DNA of 64,000 bases from Streptomyces drozdowiczii (GTDB taxonomy: Bacteria > Actinomycetota > Actinomycetes > Streptomycetales > Streptomycetaceae): contig NZ_CP098740.1 in assembly GCF_026167665.1 (NCBI RefSeq), positions 992,001-1,056,000 of the forward strand. Direction: 5' to 3'. Position numbers and translations under genes: made by a program. How positions within the stretch are numbered: the first letter of the stretch is position 1; every line of letters starts with the position of its first letter. Below are positions 19,167 to 29,607 of this stretch, piece after piece. The notes under the pieces are model-generated. The model had not been told where the DNA came from. It searched no databases and saw nothing but the letters and a program-made list of their open reading frames with translations.

Positions 19167-20231
19167 GTGCACGGTGAGTACAAGATCCCCGGCGGCAAGC
19201 TGGTCGTGGTGGACCTGGAGGTCGAGGGCGGCGCCCTGCGCGACGTCCGGGTGGCCGGTGACTTCTTCCTGGAGCCGGACGAGGCGATCCTCGCGATCGA
19301 CGCGGCCCTGGAGGGCGCCCCGGCGAACACCGACACGGTGGCCCTCGCGGCCCGGATCGACGCGGCGCTGCCGGAGTCGACGGTGATGCTCGGCCTCACG
19401 TCGGAGGGTGTCGCCGTCGCCGTACGCCGGGCGCTGGCGCAGGCCACGGAGTGGAGCGACTACGACTGGCAGCTCATCCACGACGCCCCGCAGTCCCCGG
19501 CCCTACACATGGCCCTGGACGAGGTCATCACGGCGGAGGTGGCGGCGGGCAGGCGGCCGCCGACGCTGCGGGTGTGGGAGTGGGACGCCCCGGCGGTGAT
19601 CATCGGGAGCTTCCAGTCACTGCGCAACGAGGTGGACGCCGAGGGCGTCCAGCGCCACGGTGTCACGGTGGTCCGGCGGATCTCCGGCGGCGGCGCGATG
19701 TTCGCGGAGCCCAGCAGCACCATCACGTACTCCCTCGCCGTGCCGCAGTCCCTGGTCTCCGGGCTCTCCTTCGCGGACAGTTACGCGTATCTGGACGACT
19801 GGGTGCTCGAAGCGCTCGGGGACATGGGCATCAAGGCGTGGTACCAGCCGCTCAACGACATCGCCACCGAGGTCGGCAAGATCGCCGGCGCCGCGCAGAA
19901 GCGCGTGGTCGGCCCGGACGGCGGCCCCGGCGCGGTGCTGCACCATGTGACCATGTCGTACGACATCGACGCCGACAAGATGCTGGAGGTGCTGCGCATC
20001 GGCAAGGAGAAGATGTCGGACAAAGGCACGAAGAGCGCCAAGAAGCGCGTGGACCCGCTCCGCCGGCAGACCGGCCTGCCGCGCCAGGCCGTCATCGAGC
20101 GGATGATCGAGTCCTTCCGCAACCGGCACGGCCTGACCCGGGGCGAGGTGACCCCGGAGGAGCTGGCCCGGGCAGAGGAACTGGTCCGCACGAAGTTCGC
20201 GAACGACGAGTGGACCGCCCGGGTGCCTTAA
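19167..20231 (+). CDS. lplA: Lipoate-protein ligase family protein with accessory domain placed N-terminally
   Basis: A 354-residue enzyme of the biotin/lipoate ligase (BPL_LplA_LipB) superfamily. Residues about 4-88 resemble the accessory domain that sits at the C-terminus of E. coli LplA (IPGGKLVVVDLEVEGGALRDV). The catalytic domain starts near residue 100 and carries RRISGGGA (170-177) and the ligand-binding lysine motif GKIAGAAQK (Lys238). The domain order is therefore swapped compared with LplA. The expected role is ATP-dependent attachment of lipoate (or octanoate) to E2 subunits and GcvH. The GTG at 19167 has GGAGG six bases upstream. The stop TAA shares the TTAA palindrome with the stop of the convergent amidase gene. 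Confidence 0.85.
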   Translation: MHGEYKIPGGKLVVVDLEVEGGALRDVRVAGDFFLEPDEAILAIDAALEGAPANTDTVALAARIDAALPESTVMLGLTSEGVAVAVRRALAQATEWSDYDWQLIHDAPQSPALHMALDEVITAEVAAGRRPPTLRVWEWDAPAVIIGSFQSLRNEVDAEGVQRHGVTVVRRISGGGAMFAEPSSTITYSLAVPQSLVSGLSFADSYAYLDDWVLEALGDMGIKAWYQPLNDIATEVGKIAGAAQKRVVGPDGGPGAVLHHVTMSYDIDADKMLEVLRIGKEKMSDKGTKSAKKRVDPLRRQTGLPRQAVIERMIESFRNRHGLTRGEVTPEELARAEELVRTKFANDEWTARVP

Positions 20232-21712
20232 GGGTTTGTGTTCCGGAGGACCGGCCGGTGGTCCTGCCAGCGCAGCTCCGCCTCCAGCTGGGCCGCCAGC
20301 GAGACGAGCCGTTCCTCGCTGCGCGACGGGCCGAGGAGCTGGGCGCCGACCGGCAGGCCGTCCGGGGTGAAGCCCGCCGGGACGTTGACGCCGGGCCAGC
20401 CCAGCACGTTCCACGGCCAGGCGTACGGGCATGCCTCGGTCATCGCCACATCGGTGCGCCAGGCGCTCAGCCCGTCGAACCGGCCGATCCGGGGCGGCGG
20501 CATCGCGGTCGTCGGGGTCAGCAGCACATCGAACCCGGCGCCGCCGCGTCCGTGGTGGAACAGCGCCCCGATCCGCCGGTGCTGGTGCACCTCGCGAGCC
20601 CGGGCCGCCCGCACCACCCTGCCGCCCAGCCGGGTGCCGGTGCGCAGGGCGGAGCGGGTGCGCGCGTCCAGGAGCGCCGGTTCGGGGTGCAGGGCGGCGA
20701 GTTCGGCGATGCCCGCGGTGGCGCGGGGCACGAAGCCGAGGCCGATCAGCCCGTAGCGCGGCCGGGCCTCCACCACGTCGTGGCCGAGCCGGGCCAGCGC
20801 CTCCGCGAGCGCGGTGACCGCGCGGCGCACGTCGGGGTGGGGTGCCGTGCCGGTGAGGGTGAGCGGGGGCCGCCAGGCGAGCGCGATGCGCAGCCGGCCC
20901 GGGTCGCGGCGGGCGGCGGCCGACGCGTCGACGGGCGGCGGGCGGTGCGGGTCCTCGGGGTGCGGCCCGGCGACGGCGTCGAGCAGGAGAGCCGCGTCCT
21001 CGACGGTCCTGGCCAGCGGGCCGTTGACGGTGAGGCCCTGGAAGGCGTCGCTGTGCGGGTGCACCGAGATCCGGCCGCGCTGCGGTTTGATGCCGACCAG
21101 GTGGGTCCAGGCGGCGGGGATGCGGACGGACCCGGCGCCGTCGGAGCCGAGGGCGGCGGGCACCAGTCCGGCGGCGACGGCGGCGGCCGAACCGCCGGAG
21201 GAGCCGCCCGGAGTGTGGTCGGTGTGCCAGGGGTTGCGGGTGGCGCCGAACGCGGCGCCCTCGGTGAACGGCCACTGGCCGAGCTCGCAGGAGTTGGTCT
21301 TGCCGACGATCACGGCCCCGGCCGCGCGCAGCCTGCGTACGGCCTCGCTGTCGGCGGGCGCCGCCGCCCGCTCCCCGGCGCAGCCGAAGTAGGTGGGCAT
21401 CCCGGCGACGTCCGTGTCGTCCTTCACCGCGACGGGCACCCCGAGCAGCGGCAGCCGCTCCCCCGCCGCGAGCCGGCGGTCGGCCTCGGCGGCCTCGGTG
21501 AGCGCGGGCTCGGCGCGCAGGTGGCGGAAGGCGTTGAGGGTGCCCTGGCTCGCCTCGATCCGGGCCAGCGCGGCGGTGACGAGTGCGGTGGAGGTGGTCC
21601 GGCCGTCCGCGAGGGCCCGCACGCTGTCGGCGAGGCCGCGCGGGGCGGGGTCCGGGGCTTCCCGGTCCGGTACGGGGTCCTCGGCCGTTCGGGTGGTCGG
21701 AGCTGAGGACAT
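20228..21712 (-). CDS. Amidase-signature-family hydrolase
   Basis: A 494-residue amidase-signature enzyme with the Ser-cisSer-Lys triad: Lys97 (PVAVKDDT), cis-Ser171 (PGGSSGGSA) and nucleophile Ser195 (GAGSVRIPA). The 24-residue spacing between the two serines is standard. It would hydrolyse an aryl or alkyl amide. It is unlikely to be GatA, since no gatB or gatC is near and the N-terminus differs. It starts at ATG 21712 with GAGGAGG upstream. The 3' end abuts the lipoate-ligase gene with shared stop bases. Confidence 0.88.
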   Translation of the reverse strand: MSSAPTTRTAEDPVPDREAPDPAPRGLADSVRALADGRTTSTALVTAALARIEASQGTLNAFRHLRAEPALTEAAEADRRLAAGERLPLLGVPVAVKDDTDVAGMPTYFGCAGERAAAPADSEAVRRLRAAGAVIVGKTNSCELGQWPFTEGAAFGATRNPWHTDHTPGGSSGGSAAAVAAGLVPAALGSDGAGSVRIPAAWTHLVGIKPQRGRISVHPHSDAFQGLTVNGPLARTVEDAALLLDAVAGPHPEDPHRPPPVDASAAARRDPGRLRIALAWRPPLTLTGTAPHPDVRRAVTALAEALARLGHDVVEARPRYGLIGLGFVPRATAGIAELAALHPEPALLDARTRSALRTGTRLGGRVVRAARAREVHQHRRIGALFHHGRGGAGFDVLLTPTTAMPPPRIGRFDGLSAWRTDVAMTEACPYAWPWNVLGWPGVNVPAGFTPDGLPVGAQLLGPSRSEERLVSLAAQLEAELRWQDHRPVLRNTNP

Positions 21713-21825
21713 GGGCGGCTCGCCTCCTCGTACCGTCGGGTGCGTGCGTGCACCTCCCGCGCGAACGGACTTACTGGAGGGTAACGAGTGGGCGCGCCGC
21801 CCTCAACCGTGCGGGACGAAGGTCC

Positions 21826-22167
21826 TTACGGCTGCACGCTGATCTCGCCGATGCCCGTGCCGAGTCCCGCACAGTGCGCGGTGGACTGGCCGGACTGGCC
21901 CGGGGCGAGGGTGACGTGCTCGCCGTCCACGTCGGGCGACCAGCCGCAGACCAGGTGCACCCAGAAGGTCTGGGTGGTGGAGCCGTTGTTCCGGCACAGC
22001 GCGTAGCCGGTGTAGTCGTCCACGGCGTGCTTGCCGGTGTCGCAGGACAGGCCGGGCGGGGTGGCTGAGGCCGGGGCCGCGACGGCGAGGCCGCCCGCCA
22101 CGGCGAGGGCCGTGGCCAGGCCGGTGACGGCGGCTCGGCGGGACAGGCTGCCCAGGATCTTCTTCAT
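21826..22167 (-). CDS. Small secreted four-cysteine protein, function unknown
   Basis: A 113-residue exported protein. It has a signal peptide (MKKILGSLSRRAAVTG..., cleavage near PASA|TPPG, residue 35) and a mature domain of about 78 residues. The mature part has four cysteines (LSCDT, ALCRN, LVCGW, AHCAG), consistent with two disulfides. The mature sequence is rich in Gly, Thr and Ser and looks like an all-beta fold. I do not recognise a family. A ribosome site AAGGGAG lies just before the ATG. It stands alone and is divergent from the next gene. Confidence 0.75.
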   Translation of the reverse strand: MKKILGSLSRRAAVTGLATALAVAGGLAVAAPASATPPGLSCDTGKHAVDDYTGYALCRNNGSTTQTFWVHLVCGWSPDVDGEHVTLAPGQSGQSTAHCAGLGTGIGEISVQP

Positions 22168-23164
22168 GGCTCCCTTTCGGTGGTGACCGCCCGTGACCGC
22201 CGGGACGGCACGCGCGCGGTCGCGTACGACTCTGGCGCGGGCGGACTCCGGAGCGGGCCGCCCGCGGCCTGCCTAACCCGGGAACGCCGGGAAACGTCAC
22301 GCTGTGTAGATGCCGCCGGGGTGCCTTGCGCCGAACGGGCGGCGTTCACTCCCCCGGCGTACGCTCGACTGGTCCGGACCGCAGCCGTCCGGAAGCCCCA
22401 CGACGACCCTTCGCACCGAGGAGGCGACGTGACCGGTTCACTACTCGGCACCCGCCCGGCCGCGTGGGCCGCCGCGTTCCTGATCGGCGCCGGCGGTACC
22501 GGCGCCCTCGGCGGCGTGGCCCATGCGGAGGACATCGACCATCTCACCGCCCAGCAGATCGCCGACCGCTCCAGGGACGCGCTGCTCGGCGCGGAATCGC
22601 TGCATGTGTCCACGCGCGGCGACCTGGGCAAGGGCACCCCGTCCATGTCCCTGGACTTGGCCGTGGACCGGTCCGGCAACTGCAACGGCTCGGTGGACCT
22701 GGGCCGGAGCCACGGCTCGGTGCTGATCGTGAAGCGCGGTGACGACGTGTGGCTGAAACCGGACGCGGACTTCTGGAAGAACCAGGTGCCGAACGGCGGT
22801 TCGGCCTTCGCGGCGATCGTCGGCGACCGCTATCTGAAGGCCCCCGCCGACAGCCCCCGGCTGCGCGCCCTGACGAAGGCGTGCGACCTCAACACCTTCC
22901 AGAAGCTCGTCAGCGACAACGCGAACGACGACACCGGCACCCTCAACAAGGGCCCGAAGACCACCATCGACGGCACGTCCGTGGTGCCGCTGACCCGGAT
23001 GCGCGGTGACATGACGCTGACGGTGGACGTGGCGGCGACCGGCAAGCCCTATCCGCTGCGGCTCTCGTTGCACGGCGGGGACGGCACGGACGCGGTGGTG
23101 AACCTCTCGGACTTCGACCAACCGGTGCCGAGGAACACGCCGTCGCCCGCCGATTCGTACGATG

Positions 23165-24727
<1,563 letters not shown>

Positions 24728-24812
24728 GGCGGCTGGACCCTTCGCTCGGGGCGGTGCCGTGCGGGGCGGGGCGCGGGGGGTTTCGCGTACGACCGTGGGG
24801 GGGTTCGGGCGG

Positions 24813-25829
24813 TCAGTCGGTGAGGGCGGGGATGACGGCGGAGCCGTAGGCGTCGATGGTGGCTTCGCGGGCGTCGTGCATGTTGTACACCGCGAACTGG
24901 TCGACGCCCAGACCCTTGAGGTGCCTCAGCTTCTCGACATGCGCGGCGGCCGGGCCGAGCAGGCAGAAGCGGTCCACAATGGTGTCGGGGACGAACGCGG
25001 TGTCGGGGTTTCCGGCGCGTCCGTGGTGGCTGTAGTCGTAGCCCTGCCGGTCCTTGATGTACGCGGTCAGCTCGTCGGGGACGAGGCCCGAGTGCTCGCC
25101 GTACCGGGCGACGAGGTCGGCGACGTGGTTGCCGACCATCCCGCCGAACCAGCGGCACTGGTCCCGGGCGTGGGCCAGGGCCTCGGGCGAGTCGTCCTCG
25201 GTGACATAGGCGGGGGCGGCGACGCAGATGGTGACGGAGTCCGGGTCCCGTCCGGCCCCGGCCGCCGCGTCCCGTACCGCCTTGATCATCCACTCGGTGA
25301 GATAGGGGTCCGCGAGCTGGAGGATGAAGCCGTCGGCCTTCTGCCCGGCGAGCGCGAGGGCCTTGGGGCCGTAGGCGGCCATCCAGACGGGAAGCTTGCC
25401 GTCCTTGATCCAGGGGATCCGCACCGGCTGCCCGCCGATGTCCGCCTCGCGGCCCTCGGCCAGGTCCCGGATGACGTCGATGGCCTCGCCGAGCCGGGCC
25501 AGGGTGTTGGGGGCGCGCCCGGCGACGCGCATCGCGGAGTCGCCCCGGCCGATCCCGCACACGGTCCGGTTGCCGTACATGTCGTTGAGGGTGGCGAAAG
25601 TGGAGGCGGTGACCTCCCAGGTGCGGGTGCCCGGGTTGGTGACCATGGGGCCGACGGTGAGCCGGTCGGTGTGTTCCAGGATGCTGCTGTAGATGACGAA
25701 GGGCTCCTGCCAGAGCACCGCCGAGTCGAAGGTCCAGCCGTAGCGGAACCCGTTGCGTTCGGCGCGGCGCATCAGGCTGATCACGGCCGATGCGGGCGGG
25801 TCCGTCTGGAGGACGAGTCCGAAGTCCAT
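24813..25829 (-). CDS. LLM-class flavin- or F420-dependent oxidoreductase
   Basis: A 338-residue luciferase-like (beta/alpha)8 enzyme: MDFGLVLQTDPP at strand 1, GPMVTNPGTRTWEVTAS in the cofactor region, and GIGRGDSAM later. It matches the group catalogued as F420-dependent LLM oxidoreductases (TIGR03842 type, from memory). It starts at ATG 25829, 11 bases after the hydantoinase stop, with GGAG upstream. Its position inside a pyrimidine-type operon with no dihydropyrimidine dehydrogenase suggests it may carry out the missing redox step on the ring, such as uracil reduction or ring oxidation. That role is inference. FMN versus F420 cannot be settled from sequence alone. Confidence 0.85.
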   Translation of the reverse strand: MDFGLVLQTDPPASAVISLMRRAERNGFRYGWTFDSAVLWQEPFVIYSSILEHTDRLTVGPMVTNPGTRTWEVTASTFATLNDMYGNRTVCGIGRGDSAMRVAGRAPNTLARLGEAIDVIRDLAEGREADIGGQPVRIPWIKDGKLPVWMAAYGPKALALAGQKADGFILQLADPYLTEWMIKAVRDAAAGAGRDPDSVTICVAAPAYVTEDDSPEALAHARDQCRWFGGMVGNHVADLVARYGEHSGLVPDELTAYIKDRQGYDYSHHGRAGNPDTAFVPDTIVDRFCLLGPAAAHVEKLRHLKGLGVDQFAVYNMHDAREATIDAYGSAVIPALTD

Positions 25830-25840
25830 GCCCGTTGCTC

Positions 25841-27241
25841 CTAGTTCAGGTACTGACAGGTGGCGCGTGGGGTGTAGATGCCGTGTCCGGCGCGGCCGGT
25901 GTACGTGCGGTTGTCGACGACCACCTCGCCGCGCGAGAGCACCGTCTCGACCTGGCCGGTGAGCTGCTTCCCCTCGTACGCGGAGTAGTCGACGTTCATG
26001 TGGTGGGTCTCGGCGGACACGGTCTGCCGGGCCGCCGGGTCGTAGACGACGATGTCCGCGTCCGCGCCGGGCGCGATCGTGCCCTTCTTTGGGTAGAGGC
26101 CGAACATCCTCGCCGGGGACGCACAGGCGATCTCGATCCAGCGGCGGCGCGAGATGTGGCCGTCGACGACCGCCTGGTGCAGCAGGTCCATGCGGTTCTC
26201 GACGCCCGGCATGCCGTTGGGGATCTTCGAGAAGTCGCCCCGGCCCCTCTCCTTCTGCCCGGAGAAGCAGAAGGGGCAGTGGTCGGTGGAGACGACCTGG
26301 AGTTCGTTGTTGCGCAGCCCGCGCCACAGGACCTCCTGGTGCTCCCGGGGCCGCAGCGGGGTGGAGCAGACGTACTTGGCGCCCTCGAAGTCCGGTTCCG
26401 CGAGGTTGTCGGTGGAGAGGAAGAGGTACTGCGGGCAGGTCTCGCCGAAGACCGGCTGCCCCTTGTGGCGGGCGGCGGCGATCTCCGCGACGGCCTCGTC
26501 GGCGGAGACGTGCACGACGTACAGCGGCGATCCGGCGACCCGGGCGAGCTGGATCGCGCGGTGCGTGGCCTCCGCCTCCAGCGCCACCTTGCGTACGTCG
26601 CCGTGGTAGCGGGGGTCGGTGCGGCCGGCGGCGAGGGCCTGCTCCACCAGGACGTCGATGGCGATGCCGTTCTCCGCGTGCATCATGATCAGGCCGCCGT
26701 TGGACTCGGCCCGCTGCATGGCGCGCAGGATCTGCCCGTCGTCGCTGTAGAAGACACCGGGGTAGGCCATGAACAGCTTGAACGAGGTGATGCCCTCCCC
26801 CACCAGGAGGTCCATCTCCTTGAGCGAGGACTCGTTGACGTCCGCGAGGATCATGTGGAAGGCGTAGTCGATGGCGCAGTTGCCGTCCGCCTTGGCGTAC
26901 CAGGCGTCCAGGCCCTCGCGCAGGGAGCGGCCGACGGACTGGATGGCGAAGTCCACGATAGTGGTGGTGCCGCCCCAGGCGGCGGCGCGGGTGCCGGTCT
27001 CGAAGGTGTCGGCCGCGTAGGTGCCGCCGAACGGCATCTCCATATGGGTGTGCGCGTCGACACCGCCCGGGATGACGTACTTGCCGGTCGCGTCGATGGT
27101 CCGGGCCGCGGTCCAGCCGGCCGCCTCGTCGCTGTCGTGGGCGGCGAGCGCGGCGATCCGGCCGCCGTCGACGAGGACGTCCGCGTGCATCTCGTCCGAC
27201 GCGGTGACGACCAGGCCGCCGCGGATGACGGTACGGCTCAT
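25841..27241 (-). CDS. hydA: Dihydropyrimidinase / D-hydantoinase
   Basis: A 466-residue cyclic amidohydrolase with a binuclear metal site: His64 and His66 (VDAHTHME), carboxylated Lys155 (SFKLFMAYPG), His188 (MMHAENG), a further His in VVHVSA and Asp in STDHCPF. The ends show the beta-sandwich typical of the family. It opens the ring of dihydrouracil, dihydrothymine or hydantoins to N-carbamoyl amino acids. Those products suit the nitrilase-type enzyme encoded two genes upstream. GAGGAGGGG lies before the ATG at 27241. A hairpin separates it from the aminotransferase gene. Confidence 0.93.
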   Translation of the reverse strand: MSRTVIRGGLVVTASDEMHADVLVDGGRIAALAAHDSDEAAGWTAARTIDATGKYVIPGGVDAHTHMEMPFGGTYAADTFETGTRAAAWGGTTTIVDFAIQSVGRSLREGLDAWYAKADGNCAIDYAFHMILADVNESSLKEMDLLVGEGITSFKLFMAYPGVFYSDDGQILRAMQRAESNGGLIMMHAENGIAIDVLVEQALAAGRTDPRYHGDVRKVALEAEATHRAIQLARVAGSPLYVVHVSADEAVAEIAAARHKGQPVFGETCPQYLFLSTDNLAEPDFEGAKYVCSTPLRPREHQEVLWRGLRNNELQVVSTDHCPFCFSGQKERGRGDFSKIPNGMPGVENRMDLLHQAVVDGHISRRRWIEIACASPARMFGLYPKKGTIAPGADADIVVYDPAARQTVSAETHHMNVDYSAYEGKQLTGQVETVLSRGEVVVDNRTYTGRAGHGIYTPRATCQYLN

Positions 27242-27270
27242 GGGTACCCCTCCTCGTTGTACGGGTGGAA

Positions 27271-27301
27271 CGCGGGTGCGGGGTCCTGCCCCGCACCCGC
27301 G
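27271..27301 (-). terminator. Intra-operon hairpin between the aminotransferase and hydantoinase genes
   Basis: A perfect 13-bp inverted repeat (27271-27283 and 27289-27301) with a five-base loop lies just after the aminotransferase stop. Since co-directional genes flank it within 75 bases, it may be a partial terminator or an mRNA-stabilising structure that sets unequal expression. Confidence 0.6.
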
Positions 27302-27314
27302 TGGTCGCCGGCGC

Positions 27315-28597
27315 TCAGCCCACCGAGCGCAGCGCGTCGGCGAGGATGTCCGCGCCCTCCTCCGCCTCGGGGATGGCGAGCGAGAGCGGCGGGGCGAGGC
27401 GCAGGACGCTGGTGTTGTGGCCGCCGCCCTTGCCGATGAGCAGGCCGCCCTCGCGCGCCGCCTCCAGGACGGCCGCTGCCGCTTCCGGGTCGGCCTCGTC
27501 GGTGCCGGGCTTCACGAGTTCGACGCCGATCATGAGGCCCCGGCCGCGCACCTCGCGCACCCGGTCCGAGGCGGCGCCGATCGCGCGCAGCCGCTCGATG
27601 AGCAGGCCGCCGACGCGGCGGGCGTTGCCCTGGAGGTCGTGCTCCAGGAGGTACGCGAGGTTGGCGAGGCCGGCCGCCATGGTGACCGGTGAACCGCCGA
27701 ACGTCGAGATCGAGTTGGCGTCCAGGCAGTTCATGACCTCGGCGCGGGCGACCACCCCGCCGATGGACATGCCGTTGCCGATGCCCTTGGCAAAGGTGAG
27801 GATGTCCGGCGGCCCGTTCTGGGCGTGGGCCTGCCACCCCCAGAAGTGTTCGCCGGAGCGCCCCCACCCCGTCTGCACCTCGTCGGAGATCCACAGCACG
27901 CCGTGCCGGTTCAGGACCTCGCGGAACGCGCCGTACAGCCCGTCCGGGGTGAGGTGAAGCCGCCGACGCCCTGGATGGGTTCGGCGATCAGGGCGGCCGG
28001 GGTGCGGGTGTGGCCGAGCAGGTCCTCCAGGTCCGCGACGCAGGCGGCGGTGAACTCCTCGTCGCTCAGGTGCGCGTAGGGGCCCCGGGTGCGGACACCG
28101 CCGTGCACGTACAGGGTCTGGAGGGGCGACAGGCTGGTGGGCGACCAGGCGTTGTTGCCGGTGATGGAGACCGCGGAGAAGGACCGGCCGTGGTAGCTGT
28201 TGCGCATCGCCAGGATCTGGTTCGACCTGCGGTACGTGGTGGCCAGGAGCAGCGCCGTGTCGTTGGCCTCGGTGCCGGAGGTGGTGAAGAAGACCCGGGC
28301 GTCCGGGATGCCGGAGAGCGAGGCGACGCGTTCGGCCAGCTCGATCATCGGGCGGTTGAGGTAGAGCGTCGAGGAGTGGATGATCCGGCCGGCCTGCTCG
28401 CTGACGGCCTTGGTGACCTCGGGCAGGGCGTGGGCGGTCATGGTGGTGAGGATGCCGCCGAAGAAGTCGAGGTAGCGGTTGCCGTCGGCGTCCCAGACGT
28501 GGCGGCCCTCGCCGTGCGTGATCTCCAGCGGGTGGCGGTAGTAGAGGGCCAGCCAGTCGGGGCTGACGGCGAGGTGGCGGTGGTGGAGGCTGCTCAC
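27315..28597 (-). CDS. Class III aminotransferase (AGXT2-like, beta-alanine/beta-aminoisobutyrate type), frameshifted
   Basis: A PLP-dependent fold-type I aminotransferase. The N-terminal half opens with (HVWDADGNRYLDFFGGI), then has FTTSGTEANDTA; the C-terminal half has ISDEVQTGWGR (PLP-ring Asp) and the Schiff-base lysine in TFAKGIGNGMSIGG. The two halves lie in different frames: the first reads to GVGGFTSP, the second resumes at PDGLYGAFREVL. One missing C in a coding-strand CCCC run (plus-strand GGGG 27946-27949) explains this; restored, the protein has 427 residues with GFTSPPDGLYG. It would move the amino group of beta-alanine to pyruvate or glyoxylate, yielding malonate semialdehyde. 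The GTG start overlaps the ureidopropionase stop (GTGA). Confidence 0.87.
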
Positions 28598-29436
28598 GGC
28601 TCGACCAGCCCCTCGTACGCGTCGGGCCGTCGGTCCCGGTAGAACGCCCACTGCTGCCTGACCTCTTCGATGAGCCCGAAGTCCAGGTCGCGGACGAGGA
28701 GTTCCTCCTCCTTGTCACTGGCGACGTCGCCGACGAACTGGCCGCGCGGGTCCACGAAGTAGCTGGTGCCGTAGAAGTCGTTGTCGCCGTACTCCTCCTG
28801 GCCGACGCGGTTGATCGCGGCGATGAAGTACTCGTTGGCGACGGCGGACGCGGGCTGTTCCAGCTGCCAGAGGTGGGCGGAGAGGCCGCGTGAGGTGGCG
28901 GACGGGTTGTAGACCAACTGGGCTCCGTTGAGTCCCAGTTGGCGCCAGCCCTCGGGGAAGTGCCGGTCGTAGCAGATGTAGACGCCGACCTTGCCGACGG
29001 CGGTGTCGAAGACCGGCCAGCCCGCGTTCCCGGGTTTGAAGTAGTACTTCTCCCAGAATCCCTTGACCTGCGGGATGTGGTGCTTGCGGTACTTGCCGAG
29101 GTAGGAGCCGTCGGCGTCGATCACGGCGGCGGTGTTGTAGTAGAAGCCGGACTGCTCCAGCTCGAAGACCGGGACGACGATCACCATGCCGGTCTCGCGG
29201 GCCAGGTCCCGCATGCGCCGTACGGTCGGGCCGTCCGGCACCGCCTCGGCCCAGCGATAGTGCTCGGGCTCCTGCACCTGGCAGAAGTAGGGGGCGTTGA
29301 ACACCTCCTGGAAGCCGATGATCTTCGCCCCCTGCCGGGCGGCCTCGCGGGCGTGCTCCTCGTGCTTGGCGATCATGGATTCGGTGTCGCCGGTCCAGGT
29401 CGCCTGGACGAGTGCGGCGCGTACGACGTGGGACAT
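28594..29436 (-). CDS. Nitrilase-superfamily beta-ureidopropionase (N-carbamoyl-beta-amino-acid amidohydrolase)
   Basis: A 280-residue carbon-nitrogen hydrolase with the Glu-Lys-Cys triad Glu44 (GFQEVF), Lys118 (KYRKHHIP) and Cys155 (VYICYDRHFPEG). The GKYRKHHIP and YYFKPGN segments are typical of N-carbamoylputrescine/beta-ureidopropionase types. It is the first gene of the operon. It would split N-carbamoyl-beta-alanine into beta-alanine, CO2 and ammonia, directly upstream of the aminotransferase step. A ribosome site GGAG lies six bases before the ATG at 29436. Confidence 0.92.
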   Translation of the reverse strand: MSHVVRAALVQATWTGDTESMIAKHEEHAREAARQGAKIIGFQEVFNAPYFCQVQEPEHYRWAEAVPDGPTVRRMRDLARETGMVIVVPVFELEQSGFYYNTAAVIDADGSYLGKYRKHHIPQVKGFWEKYYFKPGNAGWPVFDTAVGKVGVYICYDRHFPEGWRQLGLNGAQLVYNPSATSRGLSAHLWQLEQPASAVANEYFIAAINRVGQEEYGDNDFYGTSYFVDPRGQFVGDVASDKEEELLVRDLDFGLIEEVRQQWAFYRDRRPDAYEGLVEP

Positions 29437-29483
29437 GAGCTGCTCCTTCGACGCGGCGTCAGAGAGCCTCTTCGTGCTTCTTC

Positions 29484-29505
29484 TACGCCCGTAGACACGG
29501 GCGTA
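29484..29505 (-). promoter_or_regulatory. Candidate operator upstream of the hydantoin/pyrimidine operon
   Basis: TACGCCCGT (29484-29492) and ACGGGCGTA (29497-29505) form a perfect 9-bp inverted repeat around AGAC, 48 bases upstream of the first gene of the operon. A regulator for the operon is not encoded next to it. It could also be a leader hairpin. Confidence 0.5.
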
Positions 29506-29607
29506 CGGGAGAACGTAAGCCCCGTCACACCGCGGGGCAAGACCATCGCCGTGAACCAGCGGAGTCGATCATGTTTCACACCCGTGCGGGCCAGTGCCCC
29601 GCGGGCG

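Noticed and set aside
20228..21712. Amidase as GatA of the amidotransferase complex
   Set aside because: No gatB or gatC nearby and the N-terminal region differs from GatA.
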